A stretch of DNA of 23,033 nt from an uncultured Frankineae bacterium (GCA_902805805.1 CADCUE010000272.1:1-23033); one strand, 5' to 3'. Shown: positions 14,723-21,895, numbered from the stretch's first letter. Numbers and translations: made by a program. Notes: a model not told the origin generated them from the sequence alone.

Positions 14723-16536
14723 GCCCGCGGGTCGCGGTGCTCGTGCCGGTCCACCAGCAGGCCGCCTTCCTGCCCCGCGCGCTCGGCAGCCTGCTGGCGC
14801 AGGACCTCGCCGACTTCGAGTGCGTCGTCGTCGACGACGGCTCCTCCGACGGCCCGCAGGTGCTGGACGACCCCCGGCTCCGCCTGGTCCGCTCCGACAG
14901 CAACCGGGGTCTCGGCGCCGCGCTCAACACCGCGCTGGACGCCACCACCGCGCCGGTCGTCGCCTACCTGCCGGCCGACGACGCGTGGGACGTCGACCAC
15001 CTGTCGGCCCTGCTGTCCGCGCTTCACGGGGACGACCGGGCCGACCTCGCCGCGAGCGGCGTGCGGTGGCAGGCGGGGGAGACGACGTCGGCGCCGCAGG
15101 ACCACGGGCTGCAGCTGGTCCAGGTGGCCCACCGGCGGACCGGCCGGCGGTGGACCGAGCGCGACGAGCTCGAGGCCGACGACCTCGAGCTGCTGATGTG
15201 GCGGCACTTCACCTCGCGGACCGCGACCGGCCGGGTCACCTGCACCTGGACCGACCACCCCGGCCAGCGGCACCGGTCGATCCGGGAGAGCACCGACGGC
15301 GGGCTCAACGTCTTCCGGCGGCGCTACCGGGTCGCCACACCGCTGCGCCTGCACTCGCGCGACAGCGGCCTGACCGACGAGGTCGCGCTGTACGCGCGCT
15401 TCCGCGACCGGGCGGCGCCCTCCGGGGGGCTGCGGGTCCTGCTCGTGGGGGAGCTGGCCTTCAACCCCGAGCGCGTCCTCGCGCTCGAGGAGCGGGGCCA
15501 CACCCTGCTCGGGCTGTGGACCGACGAGGGGCTCGGCGCGCACACCGTCGGGCCGCTGCCCTTCGGCCACGTCGCCCAGGTCCCGTCCGTCGAGGCGGTG
15601 GGCGAGCTGGCCGTCGACGTGGTCTACGGGCTGCTCAACTGGCGGGCGGTGCCGCTCGCCCACCGGGTGCTCACGGCGTGGCCGGACCTGCCCTTCGTCT
15701 GGCACTTCAAGGAGGCGCCGCAGGCCTGCGTGCGGCGCGGGACCTGGCCGGAGCTCGCGGCCCTGTGCGAGGGCGCCGACGAGGCGCTGTTCGCGACGGA
15801 CGAGGAGCGGACGTGGTTCGAGCTGGCGCTGCCCGGGCGGCTCGACCCCGCCCGCACCGGCGTCCTCGACGGCGACCTGCCCCTGGCGGAGTGGTTCACG
15901 GACGAGCGGTCGCCGCGGCTGTCGGCCGCGGACGGGGCCGTCCACACGGCTGTGCTCGGCCGACCGCTCGGCGTGGACGCCGACCTGCTCGTGCGCCTGG
16001 GCCGCGCCGGGGTGCACGTGCACCTGCACGGCCAGGTCCGCGACCACGGTCCCGCCGCCGGCTGGGCCGCGGCGGTCCGGCAGGCGCAGGCCCTGGTCGA
16101 CACGGTGCACCTGCACCCGAAGGTCGAGCAGCCGGACTGGGTCCGGGTGCTGTCGCGCTACGACGCGGGCTGGCTGCACCGCTTCCGCGCCCGCAACGGC
16201 GGCGACCTGCGGCGGGCGGTCTGGGACGACCTGAACGCCCCGGCCCGCATCCCGACCTGCGCCAGCGCCGGTCTGCCGATGCTGCTGCAGTCGAGCCCCG
16301 GGTCGGTCGTGGCGGCCGAGCGGCTGCTCGGGGACAGCGCCGTGGTCTACGACGACGTCGACGACCTCGTCGACCGGCTGCACGACCGCGCGGGGCTCGC
16401 CCGCGCGGCGCAGGCGTCCTGGGACGGGCGGTCCCGCTTCACCTTCGACGCCCACGTCGACCGGCTGGTCGACGTGCTGCAGCGGGCGACGACGCGCGCC
16501 GGGACGAGGGCGCGTACGGCGGCGGGCCGGGGGTAG
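14719..16536 (+). CDS. Two-domain glycosyltransferase: GT2 (GT-A) fused to a GT-B-like domain
   Basis: A 605-residue protein. Residues 1 to about 220 are a family-2 GT-A domain: V-A-V-L-V-P-V-H start, V-V-V-D-D-G-S-S-D (36-44) for nucleotide binding, and P-A-D-D (85-88) as the DxD-like metal site. From about 237 a new alpha/beta domain begins (L-R-V-L-L-V-G-E-L-A-F-N-P) and runs to about 600. It contains F-V-W-H-F-K-E-A-P, F-A-T-D-E-E-R and a C-terminal segment A-S-A-G-L-P-M-L-L-Q that resembles the donor-site end of GT-B enzymes. The E-x7-E motif is not clear, so this half may be divergent or inactive. The start overlaps the previous stop (GTGA); the next gene follows after nine bases. Two activities in one chain would add successive residues to one acceptor (inference). 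Confidence 0.85.
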   Translation: MSPRVAVLVPVHQQAAFLPRALGSLLAQDLADFECVVVDDGSSDGPQVLDDPRLRLVRSDSNRGLGAALNTALDATTAPVVAYLPADDAWDVDHLSALLSALHGDDRADLAASGVRWQAGETTSAPQDHGLQLVQVAHRRTGRRWTERDELEADDLELLMWRHFTSRTATGRVTCTWTDHPGQRHRSIRESTDGGLNVFRRRYRVATPLRLHSRDSGLTDEVALYARFRDRAAPSGGLRVLLVGELAFNPERVLALEERGHTLLGLWTDEGLGAHTVGPLPFGHVAQVPSVEAVGELAVDVVYGLLNWRAVPLAHRVLTAWPDLPFVWHFKEAPQACVRRGTWPELAALCEGADEALFATDEERTWFELALPGRLDPARTGVLDGDLPLAEWFTDERSPRLSAADGAVHTAVLGRPLGVDADLLVRLGRAGVHVHLHGQVRDHGPAAGWAAAVRQAQALVDTVHLHPKVEQPDWVRVLSRYDAGWLHRFRARNGGDLRRAVWDDLNAPARIPTCASAGLPMLLQSSPGSVVAAERLLGDSAVVYDDVDDLVDRLHDRAGLARAAQASWDGRSRFTFDAHVDRLVDVLQRATTRAGTRARTAAGRG

Positions 16537-16545
16537 TCGGGCGGG

Positions 16546-17403
16546 GTGCGCGTCCTGCTCGTCATCACCGACGCCCCCTGGTACGAGCCGACCGGCTACG
16601 CCGCGGCCTGGGTGCGGGCCCTGGAGGACGAGGGCGCGGTCGTCGACCGGGTGGCCGGTCTGCCGGCGGGGTGGGCCGCGGACGGCCCGCCGGCGTACGA
16701 CCTCGTCGTCGGGCACGTGCTCGTCGAGGAGGTCGCCGCCTTCGCCCCGACGCTGCAGGCGGTCTCGGCGCTCGAGTGCGCCGGTGCGCGGCTGCTCAAC
16801 CCGGTGCGCTCGCTGCTGGCCTCCGCCGACAAGCTCGTGACCGCCTCCGTGTGGGCGGCGGCCGGCCTGCCGCAGCCCGCCACGACCGACCTCGCCGCGG
16901 TCGACCGCTGGCCGGCCCCGGGGCGGGCGATGGTGCTCAAGCCCGCGTTCTGCGACGGGGCGCGCCACATCGGCCTGGTGCGGTCGCTCGAGCAGGCGCG
17001 TGCGGTCGAGCGGGCGTGGAGGGCCGACGAGGCCGCCGGCGGCGAGCGCCGCGGGGCCGCGCTGCTGCAGGAGTGGGTCGAGGAGCCGGTGTGCGTGCGG
17101 CTGTTCGCCACCCCCACGGCCACCTCGCTGGCCTACGAGAAGGGCCGACGGCCGGGCGACCTCGCCACGTCCGGGACGGTGTACCCCCGGGTGCACGAGC
17201 CGCCGCCGGCGATGGCGGCGCTGGCCCAGGACATGGTCGCGAGCCTGGGCGGCGGGCTCATGGGCGTCGACGTCCTCGTGGCCCGGGACGGCCGGCTGCT
17301 CGCCCTGGAGGCCAACGCCCCCTTCGGCTTCGACGTCGGCGATCCCGCACAGGGCCGGTGGGTCGCCCGGGCCGCGCTCGCCGCCGCGTCCGTGACGGTG
17401 TGA
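16546..17403 (+). CDS. ATP-grasp family protein, RimK-like amide ligase
   Basis: A 285-residue ATP-grasp protein. The order of motifs is that of RimK/D-Ala-D-Ala-ligase-type enzymes: L-L-N-P...A-D-K-L-V-T (84-99) with Lys96, A-G-L-P-Q-P-A-T (106-113), V-L-K-P-A (130-134) with Lys132, the Q-E-W-V-E-E-P hinge (175-181), and metal-binding M-G-V-D-V (239-243), Leu-Glu255-Ala-Asn257. Such enzymes activate a carboxylate as acyl-phosphate and join it to an amine. The loop after Lys132 reads C-D-G-A-R-H-I-G rather than the usual Gly-rich sequence, so the group is divergent. It is followed by an overlapping gene (GTGTGA) for a second, unrelated ATP-grasp protein and preceded by glycosyltransferases, so its substrate may be a glycan-linked or sugar-precursor carboxylate or amine. 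Confidence 0.83.
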   Translation: MRVLLVITDAPWYEPTGYAAAWVRALEDEGAVVDRVAGLPAGWAADGPPAYDLVVGHVLVEEVAAFAPTLQAVSALECAGARLLNPVRSLLASADKLVTASVWAAAGLPQPATTDLAAVDRWPAPGRAMVLKPAFCDGARHIGLVRSLEQARAVERAWRADEAAGGERRGAALLQEWVEEPVCVRLFATPTATSLAYEKGRRPGDLATSGTVYPRVHEPPPAMAALAQDMVASLGGGLMGVDVLVARDGRLLALEANAPFGFDVGDPAQGRWVARAALAAASVTV

Positions 17404-18749
17404 CACCGGCGCACGACGAAGGCGCAGCACCGGTGGCGGCCGGTGTGCGTGCGCTGCTGGCCGGGCGGGACCTCGACGAGCTCGCGCGCCGGTGCGCCGA
17501 CGGTGTCCGCGACGAGGGCATGCAGATCGTCGGCGCGGCCGGGGCGCAGCTGCTGGACGTCGACCCGGTGCCGCGGGTGGTGGACGGCGCCGACTGGGAC
17601 CGCCTGGCCGACGGGCTGGGCCAGCGCGTGCGGGCGCTGGAGGCGTTCCTGCGCGATCCGGAGCGGGCGGTGCGGGAGGGCGTCGTCCCGCGCGACGTCG
17701 TGCAGACCTGCCTCTACCGCGAGGACGGTCCCGCCCCGCCGGCAGTGCCGATCGGGGTCGCCGGACCGGACGTCGTCCGCACCCCGGCCGGTGAGCTGGT
17801 GGTGCTCGAGGACAACCTCCGGACGCCGACGCTCATGGGCTACGCCGAGACGGTCCGCCGCGTCGTCGGCCCGCTGCTCGGGCCGCCGCCCACCGGGTCG
17901 CTGCGCCCGTACGCCGCGGACCTCGTCCCGGCGCTCTCGGCCGTCCTGCGGGCCGCGGCGCCGGGCGTCGACGACCCGGTCCTCGCGGTGCTCGGGGACG
18001 TCCGGGGCAGCAACGTGCGCTGGGAGCCGGCGCGCATCGCCGCGCTGCTCGACGTCCCGCTCGTCGACCTCGACGAGCTCACCGCCGTCGGCGACCGCCT
18101 GCGCCTGCCGGACGGCCGCCTCGTCGACGTGCTGTGGCGGCGCACCAGCGAGGAGCGGCTGCTGGGGGACGACGGGCGCCCGAACCGGCTGGGGACCGCC
18201 CTGCTGCCGGGCCTGGCCGCGGGGTCCCTGCGGGTCGTGAACCCCTTCGGCACCGGGCTGGCCGACGACAAGCGGACCTACCCGTACGTCGAGGACCTGG
18301 TCCGCTTCGAGCTCGGGGAGCAGCCGCGGGTGCGCTCGGTGCGCAGCCTGGACCTGGGCCGCCCCGACGGGCGGGAGGAGGCGCTGGACCGTCTCGACGA
18401 GCTGGTGCTCAAGCCGCGCACCGGCTCCGGCGGCCGCGGTGTGACGGTCATGCCCCGGGCGACGCCCGAGCGTCGGCGGGCCGCCCGCGCCGAGGTGCTG
18501 CGCGATCCGTCGCAGTGGGTCGCGCAGGAGCCGGTGCTGCTGTCGACGTGCCCGACGGTCGTCGGGGGCCGGCTCGAGGACCGGCACGTCGACCTGCGGC
18601 CGTGCGTCCTGTCCGACGGCACGTCGGTCACCGTGCTGGCCGGAGGTCTCACCCGGGTGGCCCCCCGGTCGGGCGAGCTGGTCGTCAACTGCTCGCAGGG
18701 CGGCGCGGCCAAGGACACCTGGGTCGTCGACGTCACGACCGGGCAGTGA
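17400..18749 (+). CDS. Circularly permuted type-2 ATP-grasp protein (Rv2411c-like)
   Basis: A 449-residue member of the circularly permuted ATP-grasp family (DUF404/DUF407). The conserved blocks are V-L-E-D-N-L-R-T-P (135-143), N-P-F-G-T-G-L-A-D-D-K (281-291), L-K-P-R-T-G-S-G-G-R-G-V (337-348, the ATP loop), Q-E-P-V-L-L-S-T (376-383), and near the end R-H-V-D-L-R-P, G-G-L-T-R-V-A, S-Q-G-G-A-A-K-D-T-W-V-V. Family members are predicted peptide- or amide-bond forming ligases related to glutathionylspermidine synthase. Usually they neighbour alpha-E domain and transglutaminase-like genes; here neither is nearby. The GTG start overlaps the preceding ATP-grasp stop by four bases. It is the last gene of the operon, 39 bases before the convergent hydroxy-acid dehydrogenase. 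Confidence 0.9.
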   Translation: MTPAHDEGAAPVAAGVRALLAGRDLDELARRCADGVRDEGMQIVGAAGAQLLDVDPVPRVVDGADWDRLADGLGQRVRALEAFLRDPERAVREGVVPRDVVQTCLYREDGPAPPAVPIGVAGPDVVRTPAGELVVLEDNLRTPTLMGYAETVRRVVGPLLGPPPTGSLRPYAADLVPALSAVLRAAAPGVDDPVLAVLGDVRGSNVRWEPARIAALLDVPLVDLDELTAVGDRLRLPDGRLVDVLWRRTSEERLLGDDGRPNRLGTALLPGLAAGSLRVVNPFGTGLADDKRTYPYVEDLVRFELGEQPRVRSVRSLDLGRPDGREEALDRLDELVLKPRTGSGGRGVTVMPRATPERRRAARAEVLRDPSQWVAQEPVLLSTCPTVVGGRLEDRHVDLRPCVLSDGTSVTVLAGGLTRVAPRSGELVVNCSQGGAAKDTWVVDVTTGQ

Positions 18750-18788
18750 CCTGCGCCACGGCGGCACGGGGCGGACGGTCCCGCGCGC

Positions 18789-19787
18789 TCACCCGCGCCG
18801 CAGGTGCAGCAGGTCCGCGCCGACCTGTCGCACGCTGGCGCAGCCGGCCAGGCCCATGCAGTGCCCCAGCTCGGCGGTCACCGCCTCGAGGCAGTCGCGC
18901 ACGCCGTCGGCGCCGGCGACGGCGAGCGCCCACAGCACCGGCCGGCCGAGCAGCACCGCGTCGGCGCCGAGGGCCAGCGCGCACAGCACGTCGAGACCGG
19001 ACCGCAGCCCGCCGTCGACGAGGACCGGGGTGCGTCCGCCGACCGCCTGGGCCACCTCCGCCAGCACCTGCGCCGTCGGCGCGGCCCGGTCGAGCTGGCG
19101 CCCGCCGTGGTTGCTCACCACCACCCCCTGCGCGCCGGCCTCGAGGCAGGCGAGCGCGTCGTCGGCCCGCAGGACCCCCTTGACCAGGACCGGCAGACCG
19201 CCGCTCGCCTCCGCCAGCAGCGCGATCGCCTCCAGCCCGATGGAGGGGTCCTGCGTGTCGCGCGGGTCGGGACGGCCGGTCAGGTCCAGCCGCGTCGCGC
19301 CGTGCCGCGCGCCCAGGTAGGGCACGTCACCGGTGAGCACGACGGCCCGCGCGCCGGCCGCGGCCGCCCGCGCGGCGCGCTCCCGGGTCAGCCCGTGGTC
19401 GCGCACGACGTACGCCTGCCACCACCACGGTCCCGGTGGCTGCACCTGCTCGACGGGCACCGACGAGCGGCTCGACAGGACGAGCAGGCTCCCCGCCCCG
19501 GCGACGCCGCGGGCCGTCGCCGCCTCGCCGTCGGGGTGCGCCAGGCCGTGCGCGGCGGTCGGGCCGCACAGCACGGGGGTGCGCAGCGCGGTCCCGAGCA
19601 GCTCGACGGCCGTGTCGACGGTCCCGACGTCGCGCAGCACCCGCGGGCGCAGGCGCAGGTCGCGCCAGGCCTGCTCGGCCTCCGTCGTGCTGAGCTGGTC
19701 ACCGGCGCCGCCGGCGTAGTAGCGGTGGACGTCCGGGGTCAGGGACTGCGCCGCCGCGTCCTTCTGCGTCGCCAGGAGGGGGTGCAC
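18789..19787 (-). CDS. FMN-dependent alpha-hydroxy-acid dehydrogenase/oxidase
   Basis: A 332-residue TIM-barrel flavoenzyme of the L-lactate dehydrogenase/glycolate oxidase family, oxidising L-2-hydroxy acids to 2-oxo acids. Recognised sites: Y-Y-A-G-G-A-G-D (23-30), W-W-Q-A-Y-V (122-127), T-G-D-V-P-Y-L-G-A-R (152-161), Lys203 in V-L-V-K-G-V-L, the catalytic His227 with Arg230 in S-N-H-G-G-R-Q-L-D (225-233), and D-G-G-L-R-S-G plus L-G-R-P for phosphate binding. Substrate (lactate, mandelate, glycolate) is not decidable. The GTG at 19787 gives the normal family N-terminus; the frame stays open further upstream but would cover the start of the divergent patatin gene. No Lld partner genes are adjacent. 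Confidence 0.9.
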   Translation of the reverse strand: MHPLLATQKDAAAQSLTPDVHRYYAGGAGDQLSTTEAEQAWRDLRLRPRVLRDVGTVDTAVELLGTALRTPVLCGPTAAHGLAHPDGEAATARGVAGAGSLLVLSSRSSVPVEQVQPPGPWWWQAYVVRDHGLTRERAARAAAAGARAVVLTGDVPYLGARHGATRLDLTGRPDPRDTQDPSIGLEAIALLAEASGGLPVLVKGVLRADDALACLEAGAQGVVVSNHGGRQLDRAAPTAQVLAEVAQAVGGRTPVLVDGGLRSGLDVLCALALGADAVLLGRPVLWALAVAGADGVRDCLEAVTAELGHCMGLAGCASVRQVGADLLHLRRG

Positions 19788-19811
19788 CCGGAGATCGTCC
19801 CAGGTCTGGCC

Positions 19812-19817
19812 TACGGT
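19812..19817 (+). promoter_or_regulatory. -10 box, leaderless promoter for patatin-like gene
   Basis: TACGGT (TANNNT) is followed after seven bases by the GTG at 19825, the geometry of a leaderless transcript. No ribosome site is present before this GTG, which agrees. Confidence 0.4.
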
Positions 19818-19824
19818 CGCGCCC

Positions 19825-20832
19825 GTGCCCGCACCCGCCGCGCCCCTGCACGCCGACCTCGTCCTCGAGGGCGGGGGCGTCAAGGGACTCGGGCTGGTGG
19901 GGGCGGTCACGGCGCTGGACGCAGCGGGCTACGACTTCCCGCGGGTGGCGGGGTCGTCCGCCGGGGCCGTCGTCGCCTGCCTCGTCGCCGCCCTGCAGTC
20001 GGCGGGCGAGCCGGTCGCCCGGCTCGACGAGCTGGTGCGCAGCGTCGACCTCCGGCGGCTGCGCGACCCCGGCGTGCTGGGCCGCGTCCCGCTCGTCGGC
20101 CGAGCGCTGGCGCTGCTCGTGCACGACGGCATGTACGAGGGCCGCTACCTCGAGCAGTTCCTCACCGGGACGCTCGGCGACCTCGGCGTGCGCACCTTCG
20201 GCGACCTGGCCATCCCCGACGACGACCCGGCGGCGGACGGGCTGCCCGCCGAGCGCCGGTCCCGGCTGGTGGTCACCGTGTCGGACCTGTCGCGCTCGCG
20301 GCTGGCCCGCCTGCCGTGGGACCTGCCCGACTACGGCGCTGCCGACCTGTCCGTCGCCCGGGCGGTCAGGGCCAGCGCGGCCATCCCGCTGTTCTTCCGT
20401 CCGGTGCGGCAGCCGACGCCGAGCGGGTCGGCGACCTGGGTGGACGGCGGTCTGCTGTCGAACTTCCCCGTCGAGCTGTTCGACCGCACGGACAGCGCCG
20501 ACCCGCGCTGGCCGACCTTCGGCGTGCGGCTGACGACCCGGCCGCCGACCCCGCCGGTGACCCGGCGGATCGAGGGGCCGCTCGCGGTCGGGCTGGCTGC
20601 GCTCGACACCACCCTCACCGACCAGGGCAGCGCCTACCTCGACGACCCGTGCACCGTCGAGCGGACGGTGTTCGTGCCGACGTCAGGGGTCTCGATCGTC
20701 GACTTCGACCTCGACGCCGCCACGGGCGAGCGCCTGCGCGCCGCCGGTGAGCGCGCCGCGCAGGACTTCCTGACGAGCTGGGACTTCGACCGCCACGTGC
20801 GGGTCTGCCGGCGGCGGGCCGTCGAGGCGTGA
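19825..20832 (+). CDS. Patatin-like phospholipase
   Basis: A 335-residue bacterial patatin-family lipid acyl hydrolase. The oxyanion loop is L-E-G-G-G-V-K-G-L-G (14-23). The nucleophile Ser45 lies in G-S-S-A-G (43-47), and the catalytic Asp206 in W-V-D-G-G-L-L-S-N-F-P (204-214), giving the Ser-Asp dyad. There is no signal peptide; the enzyme would be cytoplasmic unless exported by another route. It would cleave fatty acids from phospholipids or related esters. The C-terminal region includes D-F-D-L (S-I-V-D-F-D-L) typical of the fold's last strand. It is divergent from the hydroxy-acid dehydrogenase with 37 bases between starts, and convergent with the septum-formation lipoprotein gene 22 bases downstream. 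Confidence 0.93.
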   Translation: MPAPAAPLHADLVLEGGGVKGLGLVGAVTALDAAGYDFPRVAGSSAGAVVACLVAALQSAGEPVARLDELVRSVDLRRLRDPGVLGRVPLVGRALALLVHDGMYEGRYLEQFLTGTLGDLGVRTFGDLAIPDDDPAADGLPAERRSRLVVTVSDLSRSRLARLPWDLPDYGAADLSVARAVRASAAIPLFFRPVRQPTPSGSATWVDGGLLSNFPVELFDRTDSADPRWPTFGVRLTTRPPTPPVTRRIEGPLAVGLAALDTTLTDQGSAYLDDPCTVERTVFVPTSGVSIVDFDLDAATGERLRAAGERAAQDFLTSWDFDRHVRVCRRRAVEA

Positions 20833-20854
20833 GGCCGGCGGTCCACCCGCGCCG

Positions 20855-21337
20855 CTAGGCTCTCGCGCCCTCCAGGCTGCCGGTGACCCGCTCGCCCACG
20901 GGGGCGACGACGAGGCAGACGTACTCCCGGTCGCCGTCCTGCTCCCAGGACGACCGGGTCGGGTAGATGGACGTGATGTCGTACTTCGAGTCCTCGTACG
21001 CCATACCGACGAAGTCGGCGAACTCCTCGACGCAGCGCTCCTCGCCCGCGGCCACCACCTCGTCGTCGCCGGGGTAGTCGCCGTCGGGCAGGTCGAACAC
21101 CGCGTACGCCTCGCCGTCGTGCGGCTCGGAGCAGGGCACCGCGTGCACGGAGTCGATCTCCTCGCCCTGCTCGCTGAGGCCGGTCGGCTCCTGCACGCAG
21201 TCCCCGATGGCGACCGCGAAGGCGTCGACCGCCCCCTCGCTCGAGACGGCGCCGGTCTTGTCGCGGGCGGCCACGGTCGCGGAGCCGCAGCCGGCGGTCG
21301 TGAGGGCGAGGACGAGCAGGACGGCGGGCAGGCGCAT
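20855..21337 (-). CDS. Septum-formation family lipoprotein
   Basis: A 160-residue exported lipoprotein: hydrophobic segment 4-14 and lipobox T-T-A-G-C with Cys17. The mature part matches the actinobacterial septum-formation family (PF13845) pattern: I-G-D-C-V (44-48), V-H-A-V-P-C-S-E-P-H-D-G-E-A (64-77), E-R-C near 101 and W-E-Q-D-G-D-R-E-Y-V-C-L (131-142). Four cysteines after the lipid-anchored one could form two disulfides. The family name comes from association with septation; the biochemical role is unknown. An AGAGGAG ribosome site lies about ten bases before the ATG. It diverges from the mutT gene, with a 16-base palindrome between them. Confidence 0.88.
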   Translation of the reverse strand: MRLPAVLLVLALTTAGCGSATVAARDKTGAVSSEGAVDAFAVAIGDCVQEPTGLSEQGEEIDSVHAVPCSEPHDGEAYAVFDLPDGDYPGDDEVVAAGEERCVEEFADFVGMAYEDSKYDITSIYPTRSSWEQDGDREYVCLVVAPVGERVTGSLEGARA

Positions 21338-21358
21338 CGGTACGGCGCTCCTCTGCGG

Positions 21359-21374
21359 ACAGGACGGGTCCTGT
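21359..21374. promoter_or_regulatory. 16-base palindrome ACAGGAC-GG-GTCCTGT, candidate operator
   Basis: Perfect 7-base arms around a 2-base centre in the 88-base gap between the divergent lipoprotein (start 21337) and Nudix (start 21426) genes. Its compact spacer suggests a dimeric repressor site rather than an RNA hairpin. The regulator is unknown. Confidence 0.45.
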
Positions 21375-21413
21375 GTGCTTCGGCGCGCCGCGGCCGATCT
21401 GGAGCGGCTCCCC

Positions 21414-21419
21414 TAGGGT
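21414..21419 (+). promoter_or_regulatory. -10 box, leaderless promoter for Nudix gene
   Basis: TAGGGT followed after six bases by GTG at 21426; it lies in the palindrome CCCTAGGG. No ribosome site precedes the GTG. Confidence 0.4.
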
Positions 21420-21425
21420 CGCCGC

Positions 21426-21812
21426 GTGGAGCGGGTCGGTGTCGTCGGAGCCGCGCTCCTGCGGGACGGCCGGGTCCTGGCCTCGCGGCGCACCGAGCCG
21501 CCGCGGCTCGCCGGCCTGTGGGAGTTCCCCGGCGGCAAGGTCGAGCCGGGCGAGAGCGACGTCGACGCGCTGGTGCGCGAGCTGCGCGAGGAGCTCCACG
21601 TCGAGGTCTCGGTCGGGCACCGGCTGGGCGAGGACCTGCCCATCGGCGCGACCGCGGTGCTGCGCGTCTACCTGTGCCGGCTGCTCGACGGCGAGCCCGC
21701 GCTCGTCGACCACGACGCCCACCGCTGGCTGGCGGCCGACGAGCTGCTCGACGTCCCCTGGATCCCGGTGGACCTGCCGCTCGTCGAGCAGCTGCGCGCC
21801 CATCTGCCCTGA
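21426..21812 (+). CDS. mutT: MutT-type Nudix hydrolase
   Basis: A 128-residue (deoxy)nucleoside triphosphate pyrophosphohydrolase resembling MutT (8-oxo-dGTP diphosphatase). The Nudix box spans 37-59 and follows G-x5-E-x7-R-E-L-x-E-E-x-H-V: Gly37, Glu43, Arg51, Glu52, Glu55 and Glu56 are in place, but the usual Gly near the end is His58. L-W-E-F-P-G-G-K (31-38) before the box and W-L-A-A-D-E-L (75-81 in the second half of the protein, R-W-L-A-A-D-E-L-L) are typical of MutT-like proteins. It would remove oxidised nucleotides before they enter DNA. A GTG start without ribosome site but with an upstream -10 box suggests a leaderless transcript. Other Nudix substrates cannot be excluded. Confidence 0.88.
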   Translation: MERVGVVGAALLRDGRVLASRRTEPPRLAGLWEFPGGKVEPGESDVDALVRELREELHVEVSVGHRLGEDLPIGATAVLRVYLCRLLDGEPALVDHDAHRWLAADELLDVPWIPVDLPLVEQLRAHLP

Positions 21813-21889
21813 CACCGGGGGCGCGTCCCGCAGGCCGGACAGACCCCGGCGCAGGACCCGAGGGGGCGGCCGCCGGGAGCCCGCGCCGG

Positions 21890-21895
21890 TAGGCT
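21890..21895 (+). promoter_or_regulatory. Candidate -10 box of typA promoter
   Basis: TAGGCT, a common actinobacterial -10 sequence, 88 bases before the typA start codon, implying a leader of about 80 bases. No good -35 was found; the rest of the gap 21813-21982 shows no other recognised feature. Confidence 0.35.

Noticed and set aside
14698..17430. A 910-codon open frame on the minus strand and a 1300-codon frame on the plus strand (14820-18749) across the glycosyltransferase region
   Set aside because: They are Arg/Pro/Gly-rich and without domain signatures; they arise from lack of stop codons in GC-rich DNA. The real proteins in other frames have full motifs, and only the 3' part of the plus frame (from 17400) is coding.
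18750..18808. CCTGCG and CGCAGG near the end of the circularly permuted ATP-grasp gene as a terminator stem
   Set aside because: The arms are about 45 bases apart, no T-run follows, and the second arm lies inside the convergent gene.
19788..19910. Longer N-terminus for the hydroxy-acid dehydrogenase
   Set aside because: It would overlap the divergent patatin start and consists of Thr/Pro/Ser-rich sequence unlike the family N-terminus.
20856..20861. TAGGCT on the plus strand as a promoter -10 box
   Set aside because: It lies at the stop codon of the septum-formation gene, pointing into its antisense strand; no gene follows in that direction for over 500 bases.
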